Source of the DNA: JBHJGP01 sp050331695
Lineage (GTDB): Bacteria; Pseudomonadota; Alphaproteobacteria; Geminicoccales; Geminicoccaceae
Assembly (NCBI GenBank): GCA_050331695.1
Contig: JBHJGP010000005.1
Coordinates: 1-64,000, forward strand
Length of the DNA stretch: 64,000 bases
Reading direction: 5' to 3'
Made by a program: the position numbers and the translations under genes. Numbering within the stretch: the first letter of the stretch is position 1; each line of letters begins with the position of its first letter. The notes beneath the pieces were generated by a model. It was not told the DNA's origin. It ran no database searches and saw only the letters and a program-made list of their open reading frames with translations. Shown here piece after piece: positions 43,225 to 51,215 of the stretch.

Positions 43225-44094
43225 ATGGTAGCCGTCGACCGCATCGAACGGGCGCTCGAAAAAGCCTTAAGCTGCGCCACCGACGATCTCTGTCCACCTC
43301 GGTTTGCCGCCTCGCTGAGACACGCCGTCATGCCCGGCGGCGCCCGGGTGCGGCCCCGTCTATGCCTCGCCGTCGCCAATGCCTGTGGCGACGACCGTCC
43401 CTCGCTCACCGATGGCGCGGCGGCTGCGATCGAGCTCCTGCACTGTGCCTCCTTGGTTCATGATGATCTGCCCTGCTTTGACGATGCCGATGTTCGCCGG
43501 GGCAAACCCTCGGTGCACATGGCGTTCGGCGAGCCGATCGCGGTTCTGGCGGGCGATGCCCTGATCGTTCTCGCCTTTCAGGTAATGGCGGACGAGATCT
43601 TGAGTGCGCCTGAGCGCTCGGCCCGCCTGCTCGCCATCGTCGCCAAGGCCGTCGGCGCGCCCCGAGGGATCGTCGCCGGCCAGGCTTGGGAAAGCGAGCC
43701 GATGACGGTTCTCGAGATCTATCAGAGGGCCAAAACCGGCTCGTTATTCGTCGCCGCGGCGGCCGCGGGCGCTGCGGCAGCGGGCGCCGACCCGGCTCCT
43801 TGGGAAGATTTCGGTGAGCATCTGGGCGAGGCCTATCAGGTGGCGGACGACCTTCGCGACGCGATCGCCGAGCCGGACGAACTCGGCAAGCCGGTGGGGC
43901 AGGACGAAGCCTTCAATCGGCCCAACGCGGTGGCGGAACTGGGGATCGGCGGTGCGATCGGCCGGTTGGAAGGTCTGATCGCCGATGCCATCGGCCATAT
44001 CCCACAGTGCGAGAACGCCCAGGCACTCAAGGACCTGATACGGATCGAGGTCAAACGCCTGATGCCGAAGAAGGCAGCGCGCTACGCCGCTTGA
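43225..44094 (+). CDS. crtE: geranylgeranyl diphosphate synthase CrtE
   Basis: A 289-residue prenyltransferase. The first aspartate-rich motif is LVHDDLPCFDDADVRRGKPSVH (about 75-96) and the second is YQVADDLRDAIAEPDE. It makes GGPP for carotenoids and the bacteriochlorophyll tail. ATG 43225 has GGAGG upstream. The next gene, crtF, starts one base after its stop. Confidence 0.93.
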   Translation: MVAVDRIERALEKALSCATDDLCPPRFAASLRHAVMPGGARVRPRLCLAVANACGDDRPSLTDGAAAAIELLHCASLVHDDLPCFDDADVRRGKPSVHMAFGEPIAVLAGDALIVLAFQVMADEILSAPERSARLLAIVAKAVGAPRGIVAGQAWESEPMTVLEIYQRAKTGSLFVAAAAAGAAAAGADPAPWEDFGEHLGEAYQVADDLRDAIAEPDELGKPVGQDEAFNRPNAVAELGIGGAIGRLEGLIADAIGHIPQCENAQALKDLIRIEVKRLMPKKAARYAA

Positions 44095-44095
44095 G

Positions 44096-45226
44096 ATGAG
44101 CCAGGCGCTGGCAGCACCGGCCTTGCGGGGCGCCTGGCTTGGCTGGCGCGACCGGCTTCTGGCGAGCCCTCGCTTTCAGAGGTGGGCATCCGCCTTTTTC
44201 CTGACCAGACCGCTGGCCCGGCGCCGCGCCAGCGAATTGTTCGATCTCTGCGCCGGCTTCGTCTACTCCCAGGTGCTGCTAGCCTGCGTCAGGCTTGATC
44301 TGTTGCAAGCTTTGGCGTCAGGACCGCGGAGTGTCATCGATTTGGCTGCCGCGACCGATTTGCCTGAAGCGTCGATGGATCGGCTGCTGCGTGCCGCCAC
44401 CGCCTTGGGTCTCGCCTCCCGGCGCGGCCCGGACTACGCGCTTGGCGAGCGCGGCGCCGCGCTACTAGGCAATCCGGGGGTGCTGGCGATGGTCCGCCAT
44501 CACGCCCTGTTCTACGCCGATCTCGCCGATCCGGTGGCCCTGTTGCGGGGCGAGATGGGCGAAACGGCGCTCAACCGTTTCTGGGGTTATGCCGGCCATG
44601 AACGGCCTGCCGCCCTGGCGGACGCGCGGGTTGCCGAATACAGCGGGCTCATGGCGGCGTCCCAGGACTTCATCGCCGATGATGTGCTCGACGCCTATCC
44701 CTTTCATCGTCATCGCCGGTTGCTCGATGTGGGAGGTGGCGAGGGCGCTTTTCTCGAAAAAGCGGGGCAGCGCTGTCCGCAGCTCGAGCTTCGGCTGTTC
44801 GATCTGCCAGCCGTCGCCGAGCGGGCCCGGGCCAGGCTCGCCCGAGCAGGTCTCAGTCGGCGAGCCGAAGTGGCCGGCGGCGATTTCTTCCGTGATACGC
44901 TGCCCCAGGGCGCCGATCTCGTAAGCTTGGTGCGCATCATTCACGATCACGGCGACGATCAGGCCTTGGCCATTCTCACCGCCGCGAGGCGGGCGCTGGA
45001 ACCGGACGGCACCTTGGTTCTCGCCGAGCCCGTAGCCGACGAGCGGGGCAACGGGCCGATGGCCGACGCCTATTTCGGCTTCTACCTGATGGCCATGGGC
45101 AGTGGTCGCCCGCGCAGCCGAGCGGCTCTGGCGGAGCTTATCACCAGGGCCGGTTTTTCCGGGATACGAAGGCATACCACCCACCGGCCGCTGCTCGTCA
45201 GTGTTCTCTCGGCAAGCGCTATCTAG
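44096..45226 (+). CDS. crtF: hydroxyneurosporene O-methyltransferase CrtF
   Basis: A 376-residue SAM-dependent methyltransferase of the hydroxyindole type. A winged-helix dimerisation domain (about 60-120) is followed by the SAM motif LLDVGGGEGAFLEKAG and ADLVSLVRIIHDHGDDQALAIL with the catalytic His. It methylates the 1-hydroxyl group of the carotenoid. The C-terminal SRAALAELITRAGFSGIRRHTT is typical of the family. Confidence 0.92.
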   Translation: MSQALAAPALRGAWLGWRDRLLASPRFQRWASAFFLTRPLARRRASELFDLCAGFVYSQVLLACVRLDLLQALASGPRSVIDLAAATDLPEASMDRLLRAATALGLASRRGPDYALGERGAALLGNPGVLAMVRHHALFYADLADPVALLRGEMGETALNRFWGYAGHERPAALADARVAEYSGLMAASQDFIADDVLDAYPFHRHRRLLDVGGGEGAFLEKAGQRCPQLELRLFDLPAVAERARARLARAGLSRRAEVAGGDFFRDTLPQGADLVSLVRIIHDHGDDQALAILTAARRALEPDGTLVLAEPVADERGNGPMADAYFGFYLMAMGSGRPRSRAALAELITRAGFSGIRRHTTHRPLLVSVLSASAI

Positions 45227-45239
45227 GGTCGATTTCTTG

Positions 45240-45283
45240 TGTAAATTAAAATTGACATTAAAAGCAGTACAATTAATCTGACA
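45240..45283 (+). promoter_or_regulatory. paired PpsR/CrtJ boxes upstream of bchC
   Basis: TGTAAATTAAAATTGACA at 45240-45257 is an exact TGT-N12-ACA site and AGTACAATTAATCTGACA at 45266-45283 is one base off, with an 8-bp gap. This repeats the arrangement known at the Rhodobacter bchC promoter. The region is strikingly AT-rich for this genome and ends 45 bases before the bchC ATG. Confidence 0.8.
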
Positions 45284-45328
45284 GTCGATGAAGAAGTATC
45301 CATAACGCAACAGGGAGGACGCCAGCGG

Positions 45329-46264
45329 ATGGACGCACTCGCCGTCGTCATCCAGGCGCCAGGTGAACTGGGGCTTCGCACCGTCGGACTGGTACCTCCG
45401 AGCGACGGCGATGTTGTGGTCGGCGTCGAGTGGAGTGGCATCAGCACCGGCACCGAGCGGCTGTTGTGGTCAGGGCGGATGCCGGCCTTTCCGGGCATGG
45501 GGTACCCGCTGGTTCCGGGCTATGAGACGGTCGGTCGGGTGATTGACGCTGGCGCCGGTTCGGCGCTCGTTCCAGGTCAGCGGGTCTTCGTCCCGGGTGC
45601 GCGGTGTTACGCCGACGTCCGGGGTCTCTTTGGCGGTGCTGCGGCCCGGCTGGTTGTGCCGGAGGAGCGGGTCACGCCGGTCGACGAGGGGCTGGGTGAG
45701 AATGCCGTCCTGTTGGCGCTGGCCGCCACCGCCCATCATGCGGTTGCCGGCGGTGATACGTTGCCAGAGCTGATCGTCGGCCACGGCGTGCTGGGCCGGC
45801 TACTGGCGCGTCTGGTCCAGGCCAAGGGCGGGATGCCGGTTGTGTGGGAAACCAGCGACGGGCGCCGCGGCGACGCGCTTGGCTATTCCTGTATTCACCC
45901 CGACAGCGACGACCGGACGGACTATCGCGCGATCGTTGATGTCAGCGGCGATGTCAGCGGTCTCGATGCGCTGATCCAACGGTTGGCTCCCGGCGGCGAG
46001 GTGGTGCTGGCGGGTTTTTACGATCAGCCGATCCGCTTCGACTTCGCCAAGGCTTTCTTGAAAGAGCCCCGGCTGCGCATCGCCGCCGAGTGGCGGCAAC
46101 CCGATCTGGACGCGGTGCAAACGCTGATCTCAAGCGGAGCGCTGGCGCTCGGCGATCTGATCACCCATCGGCTTCCGGCCCGCGACGCCCCCGAGGGTTA
46201 CCGAACCGCTTTTTCCGATGCGTCCTGCCTCAAGATGATCCTCGACTGGAGGGGTTCTGCATGA
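45329..46264 (+). CDS. bchC: 3-hydroxyethyl bacteriochlorophyllide a dehydrogenase BchC
   Basis: A 311-residue zinc-independent MDR-family enzyme that oxidises the C3 hydroxyethyl group to acetyl. Family blocks are GVEWSGISTGTERLLWSGRMPAFPGMGYPLVPGYE (about 32-66) and LIVGHGVLGRLLARL. ATG 45329 follows GGGAGGA. It is the first gene of the bchCXYZ-puf superoperon and overlaps bchX by ATGA. Confidence 0.95.
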   Translation: MDALAVVIQAPGELGLRTVGLVPPSDGDVVVGVEWSGISTGTERLLWSGRMPAFPGMGYPLVPGYETVGRVIDAGAGSALVPGQRVFVPGARCYADVRGLFGGAAARLVVPEERVTPVDEGLGENAVLLALAATAHHAVAGGDTLPELIVGHGVLGRLLARLVQAKGGMPVVWETSDGRRGDALGYSCIHPDSDDRTDYRAIVDVSGDVSGLDALIQRLAPGGEVVLAGFYDQPIRFDFAKAFLKEPRLRIAAEWRQPDLDAVQTLISSGALALGDLITHRLPARDAPEGYRTAFSDASCLKMILDWRGSA

Positions 46265-47247
46265 CCCTTGACGCTTACGCGCCTGCAGGTCCCGACGACG
46301 CGCCAAGCGACGATGGCGGCTCCGGAGGCGGTCCCGCCAAGCGCGAGACCCAGGTGATCGCCATCTACGGCAAGGGCGGGATCGGCAAGAGCTTTACCCT
46401 CGCCAACCTCTCTTACATGATGGCCCAGCAGGGCAAACGCGTGCTCCTGATCGGCTGCGATCCGAAGAGCGATACCACCTCGCTTCTTTTCGCCGGGCGC
46501 TCCTGCCCGACCATCATCGAAACGTCGACCCAGAAGAAAGAAGCCGGCGAAGAGGTCCAGATCGGCGATGTCTGCTTCAAGCGCGATGGCGTGTTCGCCA
46601 TGGAGCTGGGTGGGCCCGAGGTCGGGCGCGGCTGCGGCGGGCGTGGCATCATCCACGGCTTCGAGCTTCTCGAAAAACTGGGCTTTCACGACTGGGACTT
46701 CGACTACGTCCTGCTCGATTTTCTGGGCGATGTGGTCTGCGGTGGCTTCGGTCTGCCGATCGCCCGGGACATGTGCCAGAAGGTGATCGTGGTCGGCTCC
46801 AACGACCTGCAATCGCTCTACGTCGCCAACAATGTCTGCTCGGCGGTTCAATATTTCCGCAAGCTTGGCGGCAATGTCGGGGTCGCGGGCCTGGTCATCA
46901 ACAAAGATGACGGCACCGGCGAGGCCCAGGCCTTCGCCGAGGCGGTCGGCATTCCTGTGCTAGCGGCCATTCCGGCGGACGAGGACATCCGCAAGAAAAG
47001 CGCCAACTACGAGATCATCGGCACTCGTGGCAGCCGTTGGGCGCCGCTCTTCGAGCACTTGGGCGTCGGCGTCGCCGAGGCGCCGCCGGTCCTGCCGGAC
47101 ACGCTCAGCCAGGACGGTTTGCTCGGCCTTTTCAGCGGCGACGAGGTGGGTCGGAACGTGGTCCTCGAACCGGCGACCATCGCTGACATGTGCGGCTCGG
47201 CCTATGTCGAGAAGCGCTCCCTCGAAGTCATCTACGACGAGGTCTGA
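46261..47247 (+). CDS. bchX: chlorophyllide a reductase iron protein BchX
   Basis: A 328-residue NifH-like ATPase that feeds electrons to BchY/BchZ. P-loop YGKGGIGKSFTLANLS (about 39-54), DPKSDTTS switch, and the two cluster cysteines in GRGCGGRGI and DVVCGGFGLP. The charged N-terminal extension of about 35 residues is typical. The start ATG overlaps the bchC stop. Confidence 0.96.
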   Translation: MTLDAYAPAGPDDAPSDDGGSGGGPAKRETQVIAIYGKGGIGKSFTLANLSYMMAQQGKRVLLIGCDPKSDTTSLLFAGRSCPTIIETSTQKKEAGEEVQIGDVCFKRDGVFAMELGGPEVGRGCGGRGIIHGFELLEKLGFHDWDFDYVLLDFLGDVVCGGFGLPIARDMCQKVIVVGSNDLQSLYVANNVCSAVQYFRKLGGNVGVAGLVINKDDGTGEAQAFAEAVGIPVLAAIPADEDIRKKSANYEIIGTRGSRWAPLFEHLGVGVAEAPPVLPDTLSQDGLLGLFSGDEVGRNVVLEPATIADMCGSAYVEKRSLEVIYDEV

Positions 47248-47253
47248 GCGATC

Positions 47254-48792
47254 ATGGCAGCCGACCCTCCCATCCAGCCGACATCGAACCCTTCGGGCGG
47301 TTGCCACGCCGGCGATGGCGAGATGCGGCGGGCGGCGGAGGCGGCCGGCAAGACGGAAACGCTTCAGCGCTACGCCGCCGATTATCCGCAAGGTCCCCAC
47401 GACAAGCCGCAAAGCATGTGCCCGGCGTTCGGCTCGCTCCGGGTGGGCCTCAGGATGAAACGGACCGCGACCATCCTCTGCGGTTCGGCCTGCTGCGTGT
47501 ACGGTCTTACCTTCACCTCGCACTTTTACGGTGCCCGGCGGACCGTTCACTACGTGCCGTTCAACAGCGAGACCCTGGTCACGGGCAAGCTGTTTGAGGA
47601 TCTTCGGGACGCGGTGTTCAAGCTTGCCGACCCTGACCAGTACGACGCTGTGGTGGTCACCAATCTCTGCGTGCCGACGGCGTCAGGCGTACCGCTCAGG
47701 CTCCTGCCCAAGGAAATCAACGGCGTCAGAATCATCGGAATCGATGTGCCCGGCTTTGGCGTGCCGACCCACGCCGAGGCGAAGGATGTGCTGGCCGGAG
47801 CGATGCTGGCTTACGCCCGCAAGGAAGCGGAGCAGGGGCCGGTCCAGGCGCCAAGCAATCGGCAATGCGGGCGGCCGACGGTCACGTTACTGGGCGAGAT
47901 GTTTCCAGCCGATCCGGTCGGCATCCAGGCGTTGCTGGCGCCGATGGATCTCGCCATCGGCCCGACGGTGCCGACCCGTGAATGGCGTGAGCTCTACACG
48001 GCCCTCGACAGTCAGGTCGTGGCCGCCATCCATCCCTTCTACACCGCCGCCATCCGTGAGTTCGAGGCGGCAGGGCGAAGGATTGTGGGCTCGGCACCGG
48101 TAGGTGTCGACGGCACCGCCGCCTGGCTCCAGGCCATAGGTGAGGCTTACGGCGTGAACAGACAAAAAATCGCTGATGCTCAGAACAGCGTGCTACAGGC
48201 GATCGAGGGCGCCTTGGCGGCGACGCCGATCCGCGGGCGGATCACCCTTTCCGGCTATGAGGGCTCCGAGCTGCTGGTGGCGAGGCTTTTGGTCGAGAGC
48301 GGCGCCGAGGTCGCTTACGTCGGCACCGCCTGCCCCAAGACCCGCTTCTCCGAGACTGATCGTGCCTGGCTCGAGGCAAGAGGGGTGACGGTGACCTACC
48401 GGGCCTCGCTCGAACAGGACTTGGCGGCGCTGGCCGAGTTCAAACCGGACTTGGCGATCGGCACCACGCCGGTCGTGCAGAAGGCCAAGGAACGGGCGAC
48501 GCCGGCTCTCTATTTCACCAACCTGATTTCGGCCCGGCCGCTGATGGGACCCGCCGGTGCCGGCTCGCTTGCCCAGGTGGTCAACGCGGCGATCGCCGGC
48601 AAGAGCCGGTTCGACACCATGACCTCATTCTTCGAGGGCGTTGGCGCCGGGCCCACGGCGGGCGTCTGGCAGGAGAAGCCAGCTCCGCGGCAGGCACGGA
48701 CCAAGGCCAAGCGCGTGGCGGTTAACGCGGTCGCGACGCGCAGCAAGAAGGCCGAGGCAGACGCAAAGCTCGCAGCGGAATCGGTGGTCTGA
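47254..48792 (+). CDS. bchY: chlorophyllide a reductase subunit BchY
   Basis: A 512-residue NifD/BchN-like subunit. Conserved cysteines occur in QSMCPAFGSLRVG and ILCGSACCVYGLTFTSHFYGARRTVHYVP, which help hold the 4Fe-4S cluster and substrate, as in BchN. C-terminal residues past about 470 form a Lys/Ala-rich tail. It starts six bases after bchX; its stop overlaps the bchZ ATG. Confidence 0.96.
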   Translation: MAADPPIQPTSNPSGGCHAGDGEMRRAAEAAGKTETLQRYAADYPQGPHDKPQSMCPAFGSLRVGLRMKRTATILCGSACCVYGLTFTSHFYGARRTVHYVPFNSETLVTGKLFEDLRDAVFKLADPDQYDAVVVTNLCVPTASGVPLRLLPKEINGVRIIGIDVPGFGVPTHAEAKDVLAGAMLAYARKEAEQGPVQAPSNRQCGRPTVTLLGEMFPADPVGIQALLAPMDLAIGPTVPTREWRELYTALDSQVVAAIHPFYTAAIREFEAAGRRIVGSAPVGVDGTAAWLQAIGEAYGVNRQKIADAQNSVLQAIEGALAATPIRGRITLSGYEGSELLVARLLVESGAEVAYVGTACPKTRFSETDRAWLEARGVTVTYRASLEQDLAALAEFKPDLAIGTTPVVQKAKERATPALYFTNLISARPLMGPAGAGSLAQVVNAAIAGKSRFDTMTSFFEGVGAGPTAGVWQEKPAPRQARTKAKRVAVNAVATRSKKAEADAKLAAESVV

Positions 48793-50243
48793 TGCTGGTC
48801 CTCGATCACGATCGCGCCGGTGGTTATTGGGGGTCGGTCTACGTCTTCACGGCGATCAAGGGCCTGCAGGTGATCATCGACGGGCCGGTCGGCTGCGAGA
48901 ACCTGCCCGTGACCTCCGTCTTGCACTACACGGACGCGCTTCCTCCCCACGAGCTGCCGATCGTGGTCACCGGTCTGGCAGAGGAGGAGTTGGGCCAGCA
49001 CGGCACCGAGGGCGCGATGAAGCGGGCGCACAAGGTGCTGGATCCGGCGGAGCCGAGCGTGGTCGTCACCGGCTCGATCGCCGAGATGATCGGTGGCGGT
49101 GTGACGCCGGAGGGCACCGGCATCAAGCGTTTCCTGCCGCGGACCATCGACGAGGATCAGTGGCAGAGTGCCGACCGGGCGCTTCGCTGGCTCTGGACTG
49201 AATACGGCGCCAAACGGGGCCGGACGCCGAAGGCAAGAGAGCGCAAGCCCGGCGACAAGCCCCGGGTCAATATCATCGGCCCGATCTACGGCACCTTCAA
49301 CATGCCGTCCGACCTCGCCGAGGTGAAACGTCTGATCGAAGGCATCGGCGCCGAGGTCAACATGGTCTTCCCCTTAGGAAGCCATCTTCAGGATACCGGC
49401 CGTCTGGTCGACGCCGACGCCAATGTCTGCCTCTATCGCGAGTTCGGTCGGCTCTTGTGCGAGGAACTGGAGCGGCCCTATCTCCAGGCGCCGATCGGCC
49501 TGCACAGCACGACCGCGTTCTTGCGCAAGCTGGGCGATCTTCTGGATCTGGATCCGGAGCCGTTCATCGAGACCGAGAAGCACACCACGATCAAGCCGGT
49601 CTGGGATCTTTGGCGCTCGGTTACCCAGGATTTCTTCGGCACCGCCAGCTTCGGCATCGCCGCGAATGAGACCTACACCCGGGGCGTTCAGAACTATCTG
49701 GAAAACGATCTGGGCTTGCCCTGCCATTTCGCGATTGCGCGCAAGCCGGGCCATAAGCCGGACAATGAGGCGGTTCGCGACGCGATTCACCAGCGGCCGC
49801 CCCTGGTCGTCTTCGGCAGCTACAATGAGCGGATGTATCTGGCCGAGATCAAGGGCCAAGCCGTGTACATCCCCGCATCGTTCCCTGGTGCGGAGATCCG
49901 GCGGCACACGGGCACGCCGTTCATGGGCTATGCCGGCGCGGTCTACCTCCTGCAGGAGGTCTGCAACGCGCTATTCGACGCGCTTTTCCACATCCTGCCG
50001 CTGGGCAGCGATATGGACCGGGCCGAGGCGACGCCGGCGCGTATGGAGCGCGAGCTTGCTTGGGATCCGGCGGCAAAGCAGCGTCTGGACGAGCTGGTGG
50101 CGGCCCAACCCATTCTCACCCGTATTTCGGCCGCGAAGCTGCTGCGGGACCAGGCCGAGGCGGGCGCCCGGAAGGCGGGACTCGATCACGTGGCCCTGGA
50201 GCAGGTCCAGGCTGCGGACCGAACTTTGAAGGTAAGCGCATGA
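48792..50243 (+). CDS. bchZ: chlorophyllide a reductase subunit BchZ
   Basis: A 483-residue NifK/BchB-like subunit. The N-terminal LDHDRAGGYWGSVYVFTAIKGLQVIIDGPVGCENLPVTSV holds the cluster Cys. KRFLPRTIDEDQW and FGSYNERMYLAEI are typical of BchZ. The C-terminus carries WDPAAKQRLDELVAAQPILTRISAAKLLRDQAE, shared with BchB. It overlaps bchY by one base at TGATG, and is followed by the pufQ frame. Confidence 0.96.
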   Translation: MLVLDHDRAGGYWGSVYVFTAIKGLQVIIDGPVGCENLPVTSVLHYTDALPPHELPIVVTGLAEEELGQHGTEGAMKRAHKVLDPAEPSVVVTGSIAEMIGGGVTPEGTGIKRFLPRTIDEDQWQSADRALRWLWTEYGAKRGRTPKARERKPGDKPRVNIIGPIYGTFNMPSDLAEVKRLIEGIGAEVNMVFPLGSHLQDTGRLVDADANVCLYREFGRLLCEELERPYLQAPIGLHSTTAFLRKLGDLLDLDPEPFIETEKHTTIKPVWDLWRSVTQDFFGTASFGIAANETYTRGVQNYLENDLGLPCHFAIARKPGHKPDNEAVRDAIHQRPPLVVFGSYNERMYLAEIKGQAVYIPASFPGAEIRRHTGTPFMGYAGAVYLLQEVCNALFDALFHILPLGSDMDRAEATPARMERELAWDPAAKQRLDELVAAQPILTRISAAKLLRDQAEAGARKAGLDHVALEQVQAADRTLKVSA

Positions 50244-50329
50244 ACCAGGCTCAACAGAGTTTGGTTGGTTTTGTTGGCGGTTCGGCGGCGGATATCGGCC
50301 GCTGGCGTGAGAGGGAAGGGACGGGACTG

Positions 50330-50557
50330 ATGGCGACGGCAAGTCTGTCGAAATCGAACCTCAAGGCCGAGACGGCCTTTGAGTTCAAGCTGATCTTCTT
50401 CGTGGTGTTTCTCTACTTCTTGGTCATCTCGCTGGCGTGCCGCCTGATGCCGAAGGCTTGGCGGCCGGAGAGTCTGTGCGCAACCGCCGACTGCTCGGTG
50501 TTCGGCCAGGCGCGAGCCTTCACGCGGACCGCCGTGCCTTTCGCCTTCATGAGATGA
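50330..50557 (+). CDS. pufQ: PufQ-like protein
   Basis: A 75-residue protein with one membrane helix (LIFFVVFLYFLVISLACRLM, about residues 21-40) and the C-terminal SVFGQARAFTRTAVPFAFM. Length, helix position and place between bchZ and pufB match PufQ, which in Rhodobacter is needed for bacteriochlorophyll and LH assembly. ATG 50330 is chosen from family length. An in-frame ATG at 50240, overlapping the bchZ stop and preceded by GAAGG, would give 105 residues and cannot be excluded. Sequence identity to known PufQ is low by eye. Confidence 0.65.
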   Translation: MATASLSKSNLKAETAFEFKLIFFVVFLYFLVISLACRLMPKAWRPESLCATADCSVFGQARAFTRTAVPFAFMR

Positions 50558-50686
50558 TTGAACCAGACGCATCGTCGGGGACTGTCCCGATGCCGCGTTC
50601 GACCGTGACGGATGAGCCGACACGGCGACCCGGCCGCGCGGGGGGCGCGGTAACCACCAGCAAGGCCAAGTTTGGAGGATACGACG

Positions 50687-50914
50687 ATGGCAACTGAAGG
50701 TATGGGAGGCTCGCTTACGGGCATCTCCGCCGACGAAGCCAAGGAGTTCCACAAGCTCTTCATGCAGGGCTTCTTCATCTTCAGCGGGATCGCCTTGGTC
50801 GCCCACATCCTGGTTTGGTTGTGGCGTCCCTGGATCCCCGGTGACGAAGGCTACACCGCTTTGCTCGATGGCGCGCAAGGCGTGGCGCAAACAGCGCTCA
50901 CCTTGATCGCTTAA
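50687..50914 (+). CDS. pufB: LH1 (B870) beta subunit PufB
   Basis: A 75-residue antenna polypeptide. The core SGISADEAKEFHKLFMQG... AHILVWLWRPWIPG is a typical LH1 beta chain, with the bacteriochlorophyll-ligand His in VAHILVW. After WRPWIPGDEGY comes an extension of about 20 residues (TALLDGAQGVAQTALTLIA) beyond most beta chains. As I recall, Rhodospirillum rubrum PufB has a similar extension that is not in the mature protein. ATG 50687 follows GGAGG. Confidence 0.96.
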   Translation: MATEGMGGSLTGISADEAKEFHKLFMQGFFIFSGIALVAHILVWLWRPWIPGDEGYTALLDGAQGVAQTALTLIA

Positions 50915-50926
50915 GGAGACAAAGAC

Positions 50927-51115
50927 ATGTGGAGAGTGTGGCTCCTTTTCGATCCCCGGCGTGCACTCGTCGCGCTGGCCACCTTCCTGTTCACCCTTGC
51001 GTTGCTGATCCACTTCATTCTGCTCAGCACGGATCGGTACAACTGGTTGGAGGGCTCGGCGGTCGGCACGGAGACGTCGGCACTGCCGGCGCCTTTGGAC
51101 GAACGGATCGTTTAG
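50927..51115 (+). CDS. pufA: LH1 (B870) alpha subunit PufA
   Basis: A 62-residue antenna polypeptide: MWRVWLLFDPRRALVALATF followed by LLIHFILLSTDRYNWLEG, whose His binds bacteriochlorophyll. It is very close to the R. rubrum alpha chain as I remember it. The last 15 or so residues (ETSALPAPLDERIV) are an extra polar tail that may be trimmed. The gene starts 12 bases after pufB, behind AAGGAG. Confidence 0.97.
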   Translation: MWRVWLLFDPRRALVALATFLFTLALLIHFILLSTDRYNWLEGSAVGTETSALPAPLDERIV

Positions 51116-51126
51116 CACGACCGAAT

Positions 51127-51160
51127 GTGGTCGGAGCTGGCTCGGTCCGGCTCCGACCAC
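51127..51160 (+). promoter_or_regulatory. pufA-pufL intercistronic hairpin
   Basis: The arms GTGGTCGGAGC (51127-51137) and GCTCCGACCAC (51150-51160) pair perfectly over 11 bp around a 12-base loop. No T-run follows. In Rhodobacter, hairpins at this place protect the pufBA part of the mRNA from 3' decay, giving more LH1 than reaction centre. The same role is inferred here. Confidence 0.75.
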
Positions 51161-51215
51161 TCTCGGCTGAGTTTCGACGGACGTAGGCCTGTCCACGTCA
51201 ACGGAGACCATTGCG

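Noticed and set aside
50570..50592. Dyad around GGGACTGTCCC between pufQ and pufB
   Set aside because: The loop would be a single base, so a stable hairpin is unlikely; too weak to annotate as an mRNA processing signal.
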